Source: Setomelanomma holmii
Lineage: Eukaryota; Ascomycota; Dothideomycetes; Pleosporales; Phaeosphaeriaceae
Direction: 5' to 3'
NCBI GenBank assembly: GCA_010015745.1
Contig: ML978229.1
Location: 111,719 to 175,718, forward strand
Length of the DNA: 64,000 nucleotides
The notes under the pieces were generated by a model, which did no database searches, was not told the DNA's origin, and worked only from the letters and a program-made list of their open reading frames with translations. The translations under genes and the position numbers were made by a program. This document shows positions 31,981-44,800 of the stretch, one piece after another (position 1 is the stretch's first letter; each line of letters opens with the position of its first letter).

Positions 31981-32297
31981 TAAAGACTAAAGAGACTTGT
32001 AAGAGTGCGGAGATGCACGTAACAACAGTATCTGACACTGCGAGGAATGTGGTGCGTCAAAAGCTCAGTGAATGACGTGATCGCGCACGCCAATCAAACG
32101 TCGCTTCACAGCCGCGGTTGTCTTATCACAGACTGGGCTGCGACATATACAACCGGAATCACGTCTTCAAGCTGACAATCGAATGTCATCTCAGACAAAC
32201 CTTACGTCGCGCTCTCAACCATGACGACTACCAAGCGTGCACCGTCGACCGATGGTCGAGAACAAAGCTGCGGAAGAATCGATCGAGAAAGTCCAAA

Positions 32298-34293
32298 ATG
32301 CCACCATCTGAGCATGACCCGCTCCTACTCCGTGCGTCTTCACCCGCGGAGAGCACCAAAACAAACACTGCATCGAGCCTGGAATCTAACGTGTCGCGCG
32401 TGGACGGTCCGACACGCCTGATTGGAGACGACGTCTTGCCAGAAACATCGACTCTTGGGCGAACAATAACTTGGCCAAGTGCGTTGCCTCGCTAAAGTAG
32501 CATCTCCAGTACAGAGAGTGAATGATTGCTGACCTCGCACACCACTCTCTAGCTGCGTACATCCTAGTGATCTCCCGTGTCATCGGCAGTGGTATCTTCG
32601 CAACACCCGGCGTTATCGTGAAAGATGTCGGAAGTGTAGGGCTGTCCCTGACACTCTGGGTTGTCGGTACTGTTGTGGCAGCATGCGGGCTTGCAGTGGG
32701 GCTGGAGTATGGTTGTATGCTGCCTCGCTCTGGTGGTGAGAAGGTATACCTGGAGTTCGTCTGTAAGTTATCGTTGCGCAGAGCACTTGATAGGATAATG
32801 CTTACTATGTGCGCCGACTCTTAGACAGAAGGCCGAGATTCCTGGCAAGCACCTTGGTAGCATCACAAGCAGTCCTACTGGGATTTACAGCAAGCAACTG
32901 TAGGCGGATTGTCTCTTTAGAAACTGTGTACTATAGGGACTGACTTCGGAATCACAATCCAGGCATCATCTTCGCGCGATATACGCTCTACGCGTTTGAT
33001 GTAGACGCAACCGACTTCGTACGCAAGGCGCTTGCCGTCGGACTGCTAACGACCATTACAATTGTGCATGGCTGCTTCATGAAGACCGGTATTCGCATCC
33101 AAAACATCCTCGGCTGGATCAAAGTGGGCCTCATCATTTTCATGGTTCTCTCTGGCCTTTTCCTGGTACTTGTCCGGCCGAAGAGCCATGATGGGTCGAG
33201 GAATCAATTTCCGACAGGTCATGATCTCTGGAAAGATACCAACTGGAGCTGGGGCATTATATCCACTTCGCTGTTCAAGGTCTTTTATTCCTTCGCTGGG
33301 ATCAATAATGTCAACAATGTAAGGCGAACGCCCGAAAGAATTGACTGAACTTTCCAGGCGTGCTGATACCTTACAACAGGTCATGAACGAGGTTCGAAAT
33401 CCGGTCAGAACACTCAAGTCGGTATCTATCACGGCCCTTGTTACCGCATGTCTCATGTACCTGCTGGTCAACATTGCATACTTTATCGTCGTTCCTCTTG
33501 ACGAGATCGAAGAAAGTCAAGAGCTCATTGCAGCGCTGTTCTTCGAGAGATGTTTTGGCCCACGCTTCGGCCGTACGCTACTTCCTCTTGCGGTCGCACT
33601 TTCAGGGGCAGGCAACGTGATGGTGGTCACTTTCGCCATGGTGAGTTCGCAGATAGCGAGAGGCCGATCGGATTTACTAACAGCACACAGGCTCGACTCA
33701 ACCAAGAAATAGCGCGTCAAGGCTTCCTGCCCTTTTCAAAGGTACTTGCATCTTCTAGACCATTCAATGCACCACTCGGAGGTCTTGTGGTACATTATAT
33801 ACCCTCTCTCCTAGTTATTGCATTACCACCATCCAACGAGGTATACTCCTTCATTCTGGAGGTGGAGGGTTACCCTGGTCAGATTTTTGCTTTAGCGTCA
33901 TCCATAGGACTGCTATGGCTTCGACTCAAACGGCCTGAACTGAAAAGGCCGTTCAAGGCATGGAACTCAGCTGTTGCACTTAGAATCGTTCTGTGTTTGG
34001 CTTTGCTGTAAGTAGAACCCCTTGAACGGCAATGATCATGGGCGAATCGCTTACTTCGTTCGCACAACTTTAGGGCCGCGCCATTCTTTCCCCCAAAGCA
34101 ACGAGAGAGCGACAAGAGTATATGGTACGCAACTTATGCTGTTGTCGGTATCAGTGTCATTCTGTTTGGTATAGTGTATTGGTATGTCTGGATCAAGCTT
34201 ATGCCGAAATGGTACGGCTATCGTATAGAGGAGCAGGCAGGCATTCTGGAAGATGGGACAACTGTTACAACCCTGATCAAGGTCAAGCAGTAG
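32298..34293 (+). CDS. methionine-type amino-acid permease (APC, MUP1-like)
   Basis: Seven exons (32298-32478, 32553-32762, 32825-32899, 32963-33318, 33380-33640, 33691-34007, 34074-34293) give 539 aa. VISRVIGSGIFATPG in the first helix and LPRSGGEKVYLEFVYRRPRF are typical of the fungal high-affinity methionine permeases (TC 2.A.3.8). The N-terminal ~60 residues are hydrophilic and cytosolic; about 12 helices follow. It would import methionine or another neutral amino acid at the plasma membrane. It is one of two permeases bordering the putative cluster, which suggests an amino-acid-like substrate. All introns are GT-AG. Confidence 0.9.
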
Positions 34294-34681
34294 ACCATTC
34301 GCTATTTATGTAAGCTCCTCGACTTGAAATGCGTCATCTGTGAAAGTGAGGGATGTAAAGTCCATACCGTAACTCCGTCCGTGGCGTGTCTTAGACCCCT
34401 CGAACGTGTTTCTCAGCAGAGTCGAAGTCCAGCCAATACGCTTTGTAGGCAAAGCGTGATACCCGCAGCTAAGGATGCACAAACTAATCGGCTACTACTC
34501 CAAAGCCGATCACTCGCTTTCATCAGCATATGACGTGCTTGCGGGGAACCTTGAGAGCTGACATATCTCATTCGAATCGAGAAACATAAGAACAATTCAG
34601 CGAGGCATCAGGTGAATCAAACCCATCTTCCGACATTTACTTTAGTGGGTCTATACAAAGTCGTATAATCCTAGTCACACC
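34294..34681. other. spacer between permease 2 and the CmcJ-like gene
   Basis: 388 bp holding the 3' end of the permease and the promoter of the next gene; no gene supported. Confidence 0.5.
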
Positions 34682-35738
34682 ATGGCCACCGCAGCAGTCA
34701 CTTCGCCTTCTTCAACGCCGGCACATGATGGCCAGACGCTTCGATCATCCATTGCAACCAGCAAGACTGGGCCGCATGATGTCCAGACAGTACTTCACTA
34801 CTACAAGCCCAACGAAGACGGCTCGCCTCCGCACCCGACCTACGTCGACCGGCCTGAAACATACGAGCGTCCATTTGAGGTCTATCCTGTAACCGTTCAG
34901 GATGTAAGGGGCCGGGAGCAGGACTACACTTTGGATAAAAGCGGCTTTCAACTTTACAGGCACACTGCGAACGAGAAGGATTTTACAGACGACGAACAAA
35001 TCAAGAGTGGTTATTACGCGGAGACAGAGCAATTATTGAAAGACGCGCACGTTACCCAAGACTTGCTTAGTACATGGACAACTCTGACTAGAACAGGACC
35101 GGCGCCACGCGCGTCTTCATATTTGACCACACCATTCGTAGACAGCCACCAGGACAAGTCTCATCTGACCGTAACCTGCGCGGGCCAGTCCAGCGCGTTC
35201 ATATGTAAACCGTGTCCCGGGACAGATTCAGGTGAGCAAACTGACAGTGTTTCACAGAGATCAATCGTACTCGGCGGCGCTGTCACGAGTGCCTCACCAT
35301 CTTCCCGAGGAGGCAGAGAAACTGCTGCATGGCAGAGTTCAGATCATCAACGTATGGCGTCCGATCAAGACTGTCCAGAGAGATCCACTGGCAGTAGCGG
35401 AGGCCAACAGTGTAGACGATGGTAGCCTGGTGGTAACTGAGCTGATTTACCCTAATCGGAGAGGCGAAACATATGCTGTCAAGCATGATCCTGCCCATCG
35501 GTCAGTGATTCTTCATACCACAAAGTGAGAAGCGCTGACATGGTTAAGCTGGTTTTACAAGTCTGCGCTCACACACGATGAGGTCCTATTGATCAAGTGT
35601 TTCGACTCTAAGCTCGACGGCAGAGCGCGGCGAGTTCCACATACAGCTTTCCACATACCAGGCACGGAGAGTAATGAAGGCAGAGAGAGCATAGAAGTTC
35701 GTGCGCTTGTCTTTCATGAGAATGATACTTTGGAGTAG
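34682..35738 (+). CDS. CmcJ/AsaB-like (GA4-desaturase family) oxygenase
   Basis: Four exons, 34682-35046, 35097-35204, 35258-35500 and 35549-35738, give 301 aa. The family blocks are all present: PTYVDRPETYERP, GFQLYRH, VFIFDHTIRRQ, VHIDQSYSAALSRVPHHLP, RVQIINVWRPIKTVQRDPL, LIYPNRRGETYAVKHDP and RARRVPHTAF. HID (H~157, D~159), the later H in VPHTAF and the R in EVRALVFHE suggest an Fe(II)/2-oxoglutarate site. Relatives include CmcJ of cephamycin synthesis and AsaB of aspergillic-acid-type clusters. The first intron has a GC donor (GC|GCACGT...ACAG); only this splice gives the conserved KDATGATRVF. It may be a cluster member or an adjacent gene. Confidence 0.87.
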
Positions 35739-36307
35739 CGGCATCGCGCGGCCAGGAACTGTCGCGTAGGAGCTGCAATTTATTTAGTCTCTGAGAATTT
35801 GTTTGGCTACTCACTAAATTGAAGTTCGCGTCATATATAACTTAACGCTGCTATGCGCATATAGTTTAGTGCTAGTAGCCAGTAGTAAGTCTGTTGTGTT
35901 TGTGATGGCAAACAAGAGCAATGTACGAAAGTACTCCCTGTCTACCTACAAAAGGGTTTGCGGGATTTAGTTGTGGTTTTGGCCGTAGAGAAGCCGTGGT
36001 TGTAAGCAAGCTCAGACGTAAATACATCCTCCGTGTTGTGTCGTTGAGCGTTAAAAACGGGACGTCATTGTGGGATTTCCGGCTTTCATGTTAGCACGAG
36101 AGCTCACTTCCCCAATCATGATTTAGCGCGATCAGTAGCGCAATCGATAACGTTAAAAGCAACGCTAAGCACGCGACACACAGACGCGCTACCTGTAAGG
36201 CAAAGGTGAACATAATTGTTCAACATCTCTAGCAATGACAATCGTCTGCGCAGCCAAAATCACGGAAGGCGCTCCCATCGCTTGCAAGCACCAGGGAATC
36301 CTCCACT
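35739..36307. other. spacer upstream of the helicase gene
   Basis: 569 bp of mixed composition with no supported gene; includes the CHL1 promoter. Confidence 0.5.
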
Positions 36308-38955
36308 ATGCACGACACAGATAGAGAGCGAGACTTCCACCATCCTTACCAACCGTACGATATCCAAAATGACTTCATGAACGCGGTCTACGACTGCTTG
36401 GAGTCTGGAAAAATCGGCATCTTCGAGTCGCCCACTGGGACGGGCAAGTCGTTGAGTCTTATTTGCGGATCCTTGACCTGGCTGCGCGATCACAAACGAC
36501 GGATCTTCCAAGATGGGCTCACTGTCGGCACGGATGCCAATGACGAGCCTTTGTGGATGCTTGATCATGCACAGAAGCAGAGGAAGCAGGAGGCGCTCCA
36601 GCGCAGGCAGGACCTCAATGACCGCCTCACTCGTATCAAAGCACAAGAGAAACGAAACAAAGAGCGCCACCTGAGCAGCGAGCAGCCCTTCAAGAAGCAG
36701 AAGCTGGCGGCTGCAGAAACGGGCACACTCGATGATGAGACGCCTTTCATTTTAGAAGATTATGAAAGCGACGAAGACCACCGTACTAAAGCGCGGGTCG
36801 CAAGTTTTGACGAGACTGGGCTTACTTCCGAGACTCAAGCTTTGATGGCAACGCTGGGCTACTCGATGGATGCCTCGAAGCATGACGAATACGAGGCACA
36901 AGATGAGACCAAAATATTCTTCTGCTCTCGAACGCACTCACAGTTGACGCAATTTGCAAACGAATTGAGACGTATTCAAATGCCATCTGCACTCACACCA
37001 GACGATCATAAGGACCCGGAAGTTGACAAGCTTATAGAGGATGTGAGGCATATGACTCTAGGGTCGAGGCGGAATCTGTGCATCAACGATAAGGTCAGCC
37101 GTCTCGGAAGTGCGACTGCTATCAACGAAAGGTGCATTGAGTTGCAGCAGGCCACTAGCCCAGAAGCCCGCTGCCCACACATGCCTACCAAGGACAGTGA
37201 AAGCCAACTGACTGACTTCCGTGATCATGCAATGGCGATGATCAGAGATATTGAGGACTTGGGCAAGCTGGGGAAGAGGCTAGGCGTCTGTCCATACTAT
37301 GCCTCGCGACCAGCGATTCAGCATTGCGAGGTGAAAGATGAATACTCTTCTTTTCCATGCAAGACTAACCAGCAAGTCAGATCGTTACGCTGCCTTATCC
37401 GCTCTTGCTCCAGAAATCCACACGTGACGCACTTGGTCTTTCATTGAAAGATCATGTTGTCATCATCGACGAAGCGCACAATCTTCTGGACGCTATAGCG
37501 GGCATCTACTCCGTGTCAGTCACGCTCGAACAGGTTCAGCAGGCCCGATTACAGCTCACCATCTATCTTCAGAAGTTTCGCAACAAGCTAAAAGGCAAGA
37601 ATCGAGTCTACATTGCACAGACTGTGCGGATACTGGATTCCATTATCAGCTATCTTACAAGAATTGTGAGCGACACTGCATCAAAAACTGGTCTGGTGGA
37701 TATGCTCTCGATCATGTCTAGTAAAGGTCTTGATCAGATAAATGTCTTCAAACTCAACACTTATCTTCAAGAAAGTCGACTGGCACGGAAGGTCGATGGC
37801 TACACTGCGTACTGCGAGTCCCAAGCGACCGTCGTCGCCGGTGTAAGAACGAAAGAGACCTCAGAGCGGAACCCTGGACACAATATACCGGTCTTGATGC
37901 ACGTGCAGGCATTTCTCCTGTCTCTTACGAATCCGTCAGCGGAGGGCCGTTTCCTCTTCTCGACAGAAGATAGCTCTAGCATTTCTCTCAAGTACATGCT
38001 TCTTGATCCAACTTTTCATTTCAAGGACATTGTCGAAGAGGCCAGGGCCGTTGTACTTGCTGGCGGCACGATGTCTCCAATGAGCGACTATGAACAACAT
38101 CTGCTGTCATACCTAGAGCCTGCCAACATCATGACATTATCATGCGGTCACGTCATTCCGCCATCCAACCTTCTTGCCATGCCTGTAGTCAGATCGGGCA
38201 TAGGCGCGGAGTTCAACTTTACCTTCGAGTATCGCAACAAACAAAGCACCTTGATAAACCTTGGCAATGCGCTGCTGCTGATGACACAGCACATCCCTGA
38301 TGGCGTTGTGGTTTTCTTCCCCAGTTACTCATATCTGGACGTATGTATCGAAGCGTGGAAGGGTCCTCACGCGCCTGCTTCGAAGGCCACATTGTGGAAC
38401 CACCTTGAGCAGGTCAAACCGATTTTCGTCGAGCAGCGCAGCCAACTACATGGCGCCTCCCAACCAAAGGTGGACAAAGGGACTGCCGTGGACTCTGTCT
38501 TGACTGCATACAGTGCTGCTGTTGTGTCCGGGAAAGGTCGTGGCGCTCTGCTTTTTGCTGTAATTGGAGGTACACTTTCGGAGGGAATCAACTTCAGCGA
38601 CTCCTTGGGCCGCGGCGTGGTTGTTGTCGGCCTTCCTTTTCCAAATCCTCACTCGGCAGAATGGAAAGCAAAGATGGATTATATTTCCGCGAAGGAAACA
38701 CAACGTGGACGAGATGGAGGCGTGGCGGCAAGGGAGTATCTCGAGAACGTATGCATGCGGGCCGTTAACCAGTGCATTGGTCGTGCAATCAGGCACAGAG
38801 GCGATTATGCGGCTATCTTGATGCTGGATAGGCGTTATGGGACGAAACGCATCAGAAACAAGCTGCCTGGTTGGATAAGAAGCAGTCTGGTGGATGGAAT
38901 TGGTGTGAACGCTGTCGAAAAGGCGATACAAAAGTTCTTCGAGGGAAAAGCATGA
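36308..38955 (+). CDS. CHL1: DEAH-box DNA helicase of sister-chromatid cohesion
   Basis: Two exons, 36308-37330 and 37381-38955, give 865 aa, the usual size for fungal CHL1 (human DDX11 relatives). Walker A is SPTGTGKS (~41-48), the DEAH box is IIDEAHNL (DEAH ~371-374), and the C-terminal helicase motif is QCIGRAIRHRGDYA. Cysteines in RRNLCINDKV, NERCIEL, RCPHMP and GVCPYY form the [4Fe-4S] cluster set of the XPD/FANCJ/CHL1 family. The protein is a 5'-3' DNA helicase that acts in the nucleus to support cohesion at replication forks. The 50-nt intron falls just after the iron-sulfur region. Conserved housekeeping gene. Confidence 0.95.
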
Positions 38956-39361
38956 GGAGCTGATGCTAGATCCTTAGCGATCGATCATTTCCATGCTTAC
39001 ACGAGCATTTCCACATGTGCGCAAGAGATTATCTTCCGACAGCCTATGTGGCTGTGCATGGATTTGTGAAGCGCCCGGACCGGCCATTCAAGTCTGAAAC
39101 CGGCCTAGTTCGACGGATTGAACGCGTCTCACCTTCGCAAACATGCATCGTGTCATGAAATGAGAATAAGACTCACAACGACCATACATAATTGCCTCTT
39201 CGACATTGTCCTCATCCCTCCATTGCTAAGCTTTAAGCGACGATTTTCCTCGTCTACACTACTACGCTCATTGCACTGCTCCAGACTGAGCCTGAGCTCT
39301 TCTGATCGCAGCATTTGAGCGACGATCATGGTAGCCTAGATTTAGATGAGGCAGTTCCCCA
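38956..39361. other. spacer upstream of the peptide transporter
   Basis: 406 bp, no gene supported; includes a pyrimidine-rich leader before the ATG at 39,362. Confidence 0.5.
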
Positions 39362-41358
39362 ATGAGCTCAGCATGGCTATCAGAAAGAGCGGAAGGGAGA
39401 GGCGCGTACACAAGCGTTGCCCAACTCGACGATCCGAACATTGCGCTCACTGCGCATGGCATAGCAGCAACTAAAGCGCAGGACCCAGAGGTTGCTGGCA
39501 ATCCCGAAAGCTCGAACTACGACTTCTCTGTTCCGACATTTGACGATCTCTCGCATTTGCCTCGTGTGGCGGATAAGCTCCCTCATGGCGCATTCCTTGT
39601 CGCAATCGTGGAACTATGTGAACGCTTTGCGTATTACGGACTGGCCGGACCTTTCCAGAACTACATCGCCAACTCTTATAAAGATCCGAATGGTCTTCCT
39701 GGTGCACTTGGTCTCAAGCAAAGCAGTGCAACAGCCATGACAAACTTGTTCCAATCTTGGTGTTATCTAACCCCGGTAGTCGGGGCTGTCGTTGCGGACC
39801 AGTACTTGGGAAAATACGCTACTATCAAATGGTTCAGCTTGGTGTACATGGTCGGAATTGCTATTTTGGTTGCAACGAGTCTACCCTGGAGCATCGAAAG
39901 AGGAGGAGCGGGGCCCGGGCTCATCATTGCCATGGTCGTGATTGGACTGGGCACGGGTGGCATCAAGAGCAACGTTTCGCCACTGATTGCCGAGCAAGTT
40001 CAGTCTAACAAGCCCTATATCAAGATGCTGAGTAGTGGGAGGAGAGTTATCATCGATCCGGAAGTTACCGTGCAAAGAATCTACATGATATTTTACCTCT
40101 GCATCAGTAAGTACCACTACACCGTGTTCTTCGGGAACTGCACTAACACGGGTTCTTGCGTCTTGGTAGACTTGGGCTCGATTTCGGCAATTGCAACGAC
40201 AATGCTGGAATTGCATGTCGGCTTTTGGTGCGCTTATTTGCTCCCGCTTCTCATGTTTGGGATTGGATTCACCGTGCTGGTAAAAGGCAAGAAGAGCTAT
40301 TTCATCAAGCCACCACAGGGTGGGGTCATTGGCAATTGTTTCCGTGCACTCTACATAGCTTCGAGGAGCGGTTTTGACTTGGACAAAGCGAAGCCGTCCT
40401 TCTTGCGGCTCGGGGTACGAAAATATCAGGCAGATTGGGACGACAAATTCGTCGATGAATTAAAGACAGCGCTGGTAGCGTGTAAGGTATGCATGATCAC
40501 ATGCGTTTATTACAGCCCGAGTACTCATCTTCGAAACAAAGGTCTTCCTCTTCTTTCCCATATACTGGGTTGCTTTCTCGCAGATGATGAATAATTTTGT
40601 GTCGCAAGGTATGCGCAAGACGCCTCCTTTCCTGCTTCTGGAACTAACGCAATCTTACAGCTGGTCAAATGCGGCTCCACGGTCTGCCGAACGACATGCT
40701 CCCCAATATCGATCCGATCACCATCATCATTCTGATCCCCCTTATGGACCGCGTCGTCTATCCCTTCATCAGGACGAAACTTCACTTCGCCTTCACACCA
40801 ATAACTCGCATTACACTCGGCTTTCTCATCGCAGCGCTCGCAATGTTGTACGCTGGTATCCTCCAGACATTCATCTACACTGCTCCGCCCTGCTACTCGA
40901 GTCCTTCTAAATGTGCCGCGGCAGACATTGGGAATGGCACAATCCGGCCAAACGACGTTCATGTGGCTTTCCAGGCACCTGCTTATATACTGGTCGCCAT
41001 GAGCGAGATACTGGCCAGTATCACAGGACTGGAGCTTGCTTATGCAAAAGCACCAGAGAAGATGAAGAGCTTCATCATGAGCTTGTTCCTCCTCACGTCT
41101 GCTGGAGGCAGTATGTTGGGGATCCTAATCGCACCTCTTGCAAGAGATCCGTACTTACAATGGCTGTACTTTGGCCTGGCGGCGTCGGCGGCGCTGGCTG
41201 GTTGGATTTTCTGGAGAACGTTCAGAGATGCCACAGACGATGCAACACATGCTGCCGCGCAAGGAGCAGAGTATGAACTGGTGGCGACGCGTGATGATGG
41301 CGAGAGAGATGGCGGGGTGGGTGTGGAAGATGTGGAGAGAGGTCCCAGAGAAGAGTAG
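39362..41358 (+). CDS. POT-family di/tripeptide transporter (PTR2-like)
   Basis: Four exons, 39362-40106, 40170-40486, 40542-40608 and 40661-41358, give 608 aa. VELCERFAYYGLAGPFQNY is the ExxERFxYY region of helix 1, which is diagnostic of proton-coupled oligopeptide transporters. VADQYLGKYATI and GLGTGGIKSNVSPLIAEQ (the second PTR2 signature) follow, then FFPIYWVAFSQM. The hydrophilic N terminus (~80 aa) is cytosolic. It imports small peptides across the plasma membrane. The third exon is 67 nt. The C-terminal tail is acidic. Confidence 0.93.
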
Positions 41359-41853
41359 AGACCATGTTAACACAAGTTGCGTGCTCTGTTTCTGAAGTAT
41401 TTGATGGAGATTGCTGACATAAGAGGTACTGGTCATATAACAAAGTGCCATATAGAACGCCTTCTAGCACCCTTCTGGAAATGACGCGGTGCGATGTGGC
41501 GTTTGGGATTGAGCGGAATGAACCAGGGGTCCCAGCGAAGATTGCTGTTCGCATAACGTTCAGCGTCGGAGGATGGGCACGTGTCGTTTGGCAGGAGCTG
41601 GCGGCGACGGTGTGAGGGTCGTTGTGACTTGAGCGCGCATCTGCTCTCAACAATTGCTGCTGCTGACGTGGAAACTTTATTGTTGTTGTTGCACCGCATT
41701 TGTTTACGCTCCCGAGCCCGACGCGACGAGCAAGCCCCAAGGCAGCGCTGCGACCATCTCCACACCCAGCTCGCACCTGCACCGTGCATCCGTCGAGCCC
41801 ATTCACGCAGCCGGATGCCCTCTCTCTGACCTCGCGCAAGCCAGAAATGCTCA
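41359..41853. promoter_or_regulatory. KAR9 upstream region
   Basis: 495 bp between PTR2-like and KAR9; same-strand spacer with pyrimidine-rich patches before the ATG at 41,854. No other gene supported. Confidence 0.5.
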
Positions 41854-44800
41854 ATGAGCGCCCCGTTGGCGACGCTTCCCAGCCCGAGCCCGCAACAGAG
41901 CAGCCCCGCGCCTGCCGTCACAGCTGCTCCTGCTGCTCCTGCACCTGCTGAGAGCGTGCCAGCGAAGTCACCGCCCGCGCTGCGACGCACCTCCGTCTCG
42001 ACCGCCTCGTCATCGCCGCAGCGGCCAGCAAAGCACACGCCGCCCCGCCCCGAGCCCGACATCACCAGCAAGCTCGCGAGAAATGTCGCCCCGGGCCTGC
42101 TGGCGCGCATGAAGTTCCTCAACCAGGGCAGCCAGAGCAACACCAAGAGCACCATCGACCCGGGCCGCCTCGACGAGGACGAGATCCGCCGCCTCGACGC
42201 CTTCCACAAGCGCCGCAGCTTCGGCATCGAGCGTCGCGGCACCGCCTGGAGCGGCACGGGACCGCGCCCGCCAGACACGCCCGAAGAGCCCGAGAGCACG
42301 CCGCACGAAGAGGCTGCCGGCAGCGCACGAGAGCCCGCAGAGGCAGCCCCCCGACGGCGCCCAGAAGCCTCGCCCTCACGCCCGGCTCCAGAGGCAGCTC
42401 CACCGCAGCTCCTGCCGCAGAAGACGCCCCTCCTGGCCCAGTCCACCGGCGAAAGCGTGCCCGCCCTCGCCATGGAGCCCGACACGGAGACGGAGAGCGA
42501 CCACAGCAGCGTCGTTAGCACCAGCGACAAGCTGCTGCCCTCCGAGTCGGACGCCGACCACGACGACGTGCTCGACATGCAAAAATACCGCCTGCCCGAC
42601 ATCACCAAGACGAAGAGCCTGCGGACGCTGCCCTCGGAGCCTGCCACCGACGCGCCCACCCAAGTGCAGACGCGCCCGCCCACGCCGCCGCCCAAGGACA
42701 CCCCCCCAGAAAGCCCTGCCGAGCCTCAAGAAGCAGCAGAGCCCGCTGCCGAGTCCCCGGCCGAGCCCGTGTCCGTCCTCGACGACAATGGCATTGACAT
42801 CAACGCCTACTTCCAGAAGCGCCACTTCCCGCGCGCCAACTCCATCTACACTCTCTCCAAGGCGAGCTTCAGCAACCAGATCCAGCAGCTGACGTCGATG
42901 AAGCTGCCGCCCACCACCATCGCCTCTGAAATCACCTCACTGCCCTCGTCGACGCTCGCTGGCCGCGCTCTGCACAAGGCCGCCAACGACATCCGTCTAT
43001 GGATGGCCAAGGCTGCCGACGTCCTCAGCGGACTCGATGCCGAAGACGATGTCGAGTGGGCTGCCGCTGCTGGTCGCGAGGGGCTCGCCGAGGTCGATGC
43101 TGCCATCACCAAATTCGAGGGACTCGTCACTGTGTACATCAGCGCCATAGAGGACCTACAGGCGCGCCCCGACATTGCCGCCCTGCCTACCCGCGATCAG
43201 ACAACACTCATCACCCAGATGGAGGAAATTGTGAGCAATTGGGCCAGGATCAAGCAGACGCTCAAGGGCATCAAGAACCAGGTCGAGATCGCCATGGAAT
43301 GGGAAGAGCTGTGGAACAACGTCCTTGGTGAGATTGGCGCTGAGATCGAAAACCTCAGCCGCCTGGTCTTCGAGATGGAGGAGCGCCGGCACCGTGTCAT
43401 CTCGGACTCTGTTGCCGAGTCTGCAGAAAAGTTTGACATCGCCGAACTCGAGACCATCGTCGAGGAGACGCCTCGACAGCAGGCCAAGTTGCAGAGCAAG
43501 CGGTTTAGTATGCCGCCCACGCTCGCCATCATGTCGCCTGTCTCGCCCATACCCCAGATTGAGCACGAGAACACACGGCTACTGGCCCTCTTCGCAAAGC
43601 TGCAGCCTCTTCGCGCCTCACTGGACTTTTTGCCCATGCGACTTGCGTCCTTTTCTGCGCGAGCGAGCAAGATCTTCCCGTCTGCTCGCGATGAGCTGAC
43701 ACGGAGAAAAGAACAGCTGGAGGAGCAGGAGAAGAAGCTTGAGGCGGATGCGGATGCGCTGCGGGAAGAGCTCGGCGAAGACAAGTGGGTGCACAGCTTC
43801 CGACAAGCGGGCAGCAAGGCCGTAGCCATGTATGACTCGTGCATGAAGAGCGTCCAGCGACTGACGCAGGCCATCGAGGACAACGACGAGGAGAAGATTA
43901 GCTCGCGCATTGCGACATACAAAGACAAGCGCGACCACTACCCGCCCTCGATGAAGCGCGTGCTCGAGCTCATCGACATTGAGATGAAGCACCGCTCTAC
44001 TGTCAATGGCGAAATTCTCCGCATCCAGCACGATGTTCGACAGAAATTCGTCGATCTAGAGAGTGTCATCAAGGACATGGACGTTATCCTGGACGACTTC
44101 ATCGCGTCACGCAAGCTCCGAGATTCTGTATCCACGGTACTGTCTGCGCGCACAGAGGCATCGCTTTCGAGCTCGGCAATCGACACGCCAAATAGCTCCC
44201 CAGCATCTAGCGTCGTCATGAGCCGCAAGGTCAGCGAACATGGTGCCCATACCCCGGCAGGCAAGAAAGCTCGGCAAGCGAATGCTTCTACTTCTAAGCC
44301 TCAAGTTCGCGACAATCGTCGTTACTCAAGCCTGCCTGTGAGCACCCCTAAAGGAGCCCATATTTCTTCACTGCCTTGGGATCGCTTTGCTACAGCGCCG
44401 TCCCGCGTTGCGGTTGGCACTCCGACTCGATCTGAAACCCCAAAGACCGAGCGCCCGGCGGTGAAACCTCGTTGGAATTCTAGTGTCAACATGCGCGATA
44501 CTGTCGTTGGACACAACTTCAGGCCGCTCACCTTGACCACGCCTTCGCCATACCGCAGAACCGAGTCACCAGCATTCAGGAGCGCGTCCAGCCTGTCTAA
44601 TATCCCTGCACGGAGCCCTCTGAGCCGATCTTCGGCCCTCTCGCCACCACCAAGCACTCGTCCGCCGTCGACTACGCCTTCACAAGCAGCGAGACGTCCT
44701 CTTGCAAGCCCAATGCAATCTCCCGCCACGCCTGCCAAAGGTAAAATGCCTATGCGATCGACTCCGCGCTCCGCAACGCCTTCAAGTGCCCGGCATGCCG

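Noticed and set aside
41433..42701. 422-codon minus-strand frame across the KAR9 start
   Set aside because: It is an antisense shadow of very GC-rich KAR9 codons, low-complexity, with no domain.
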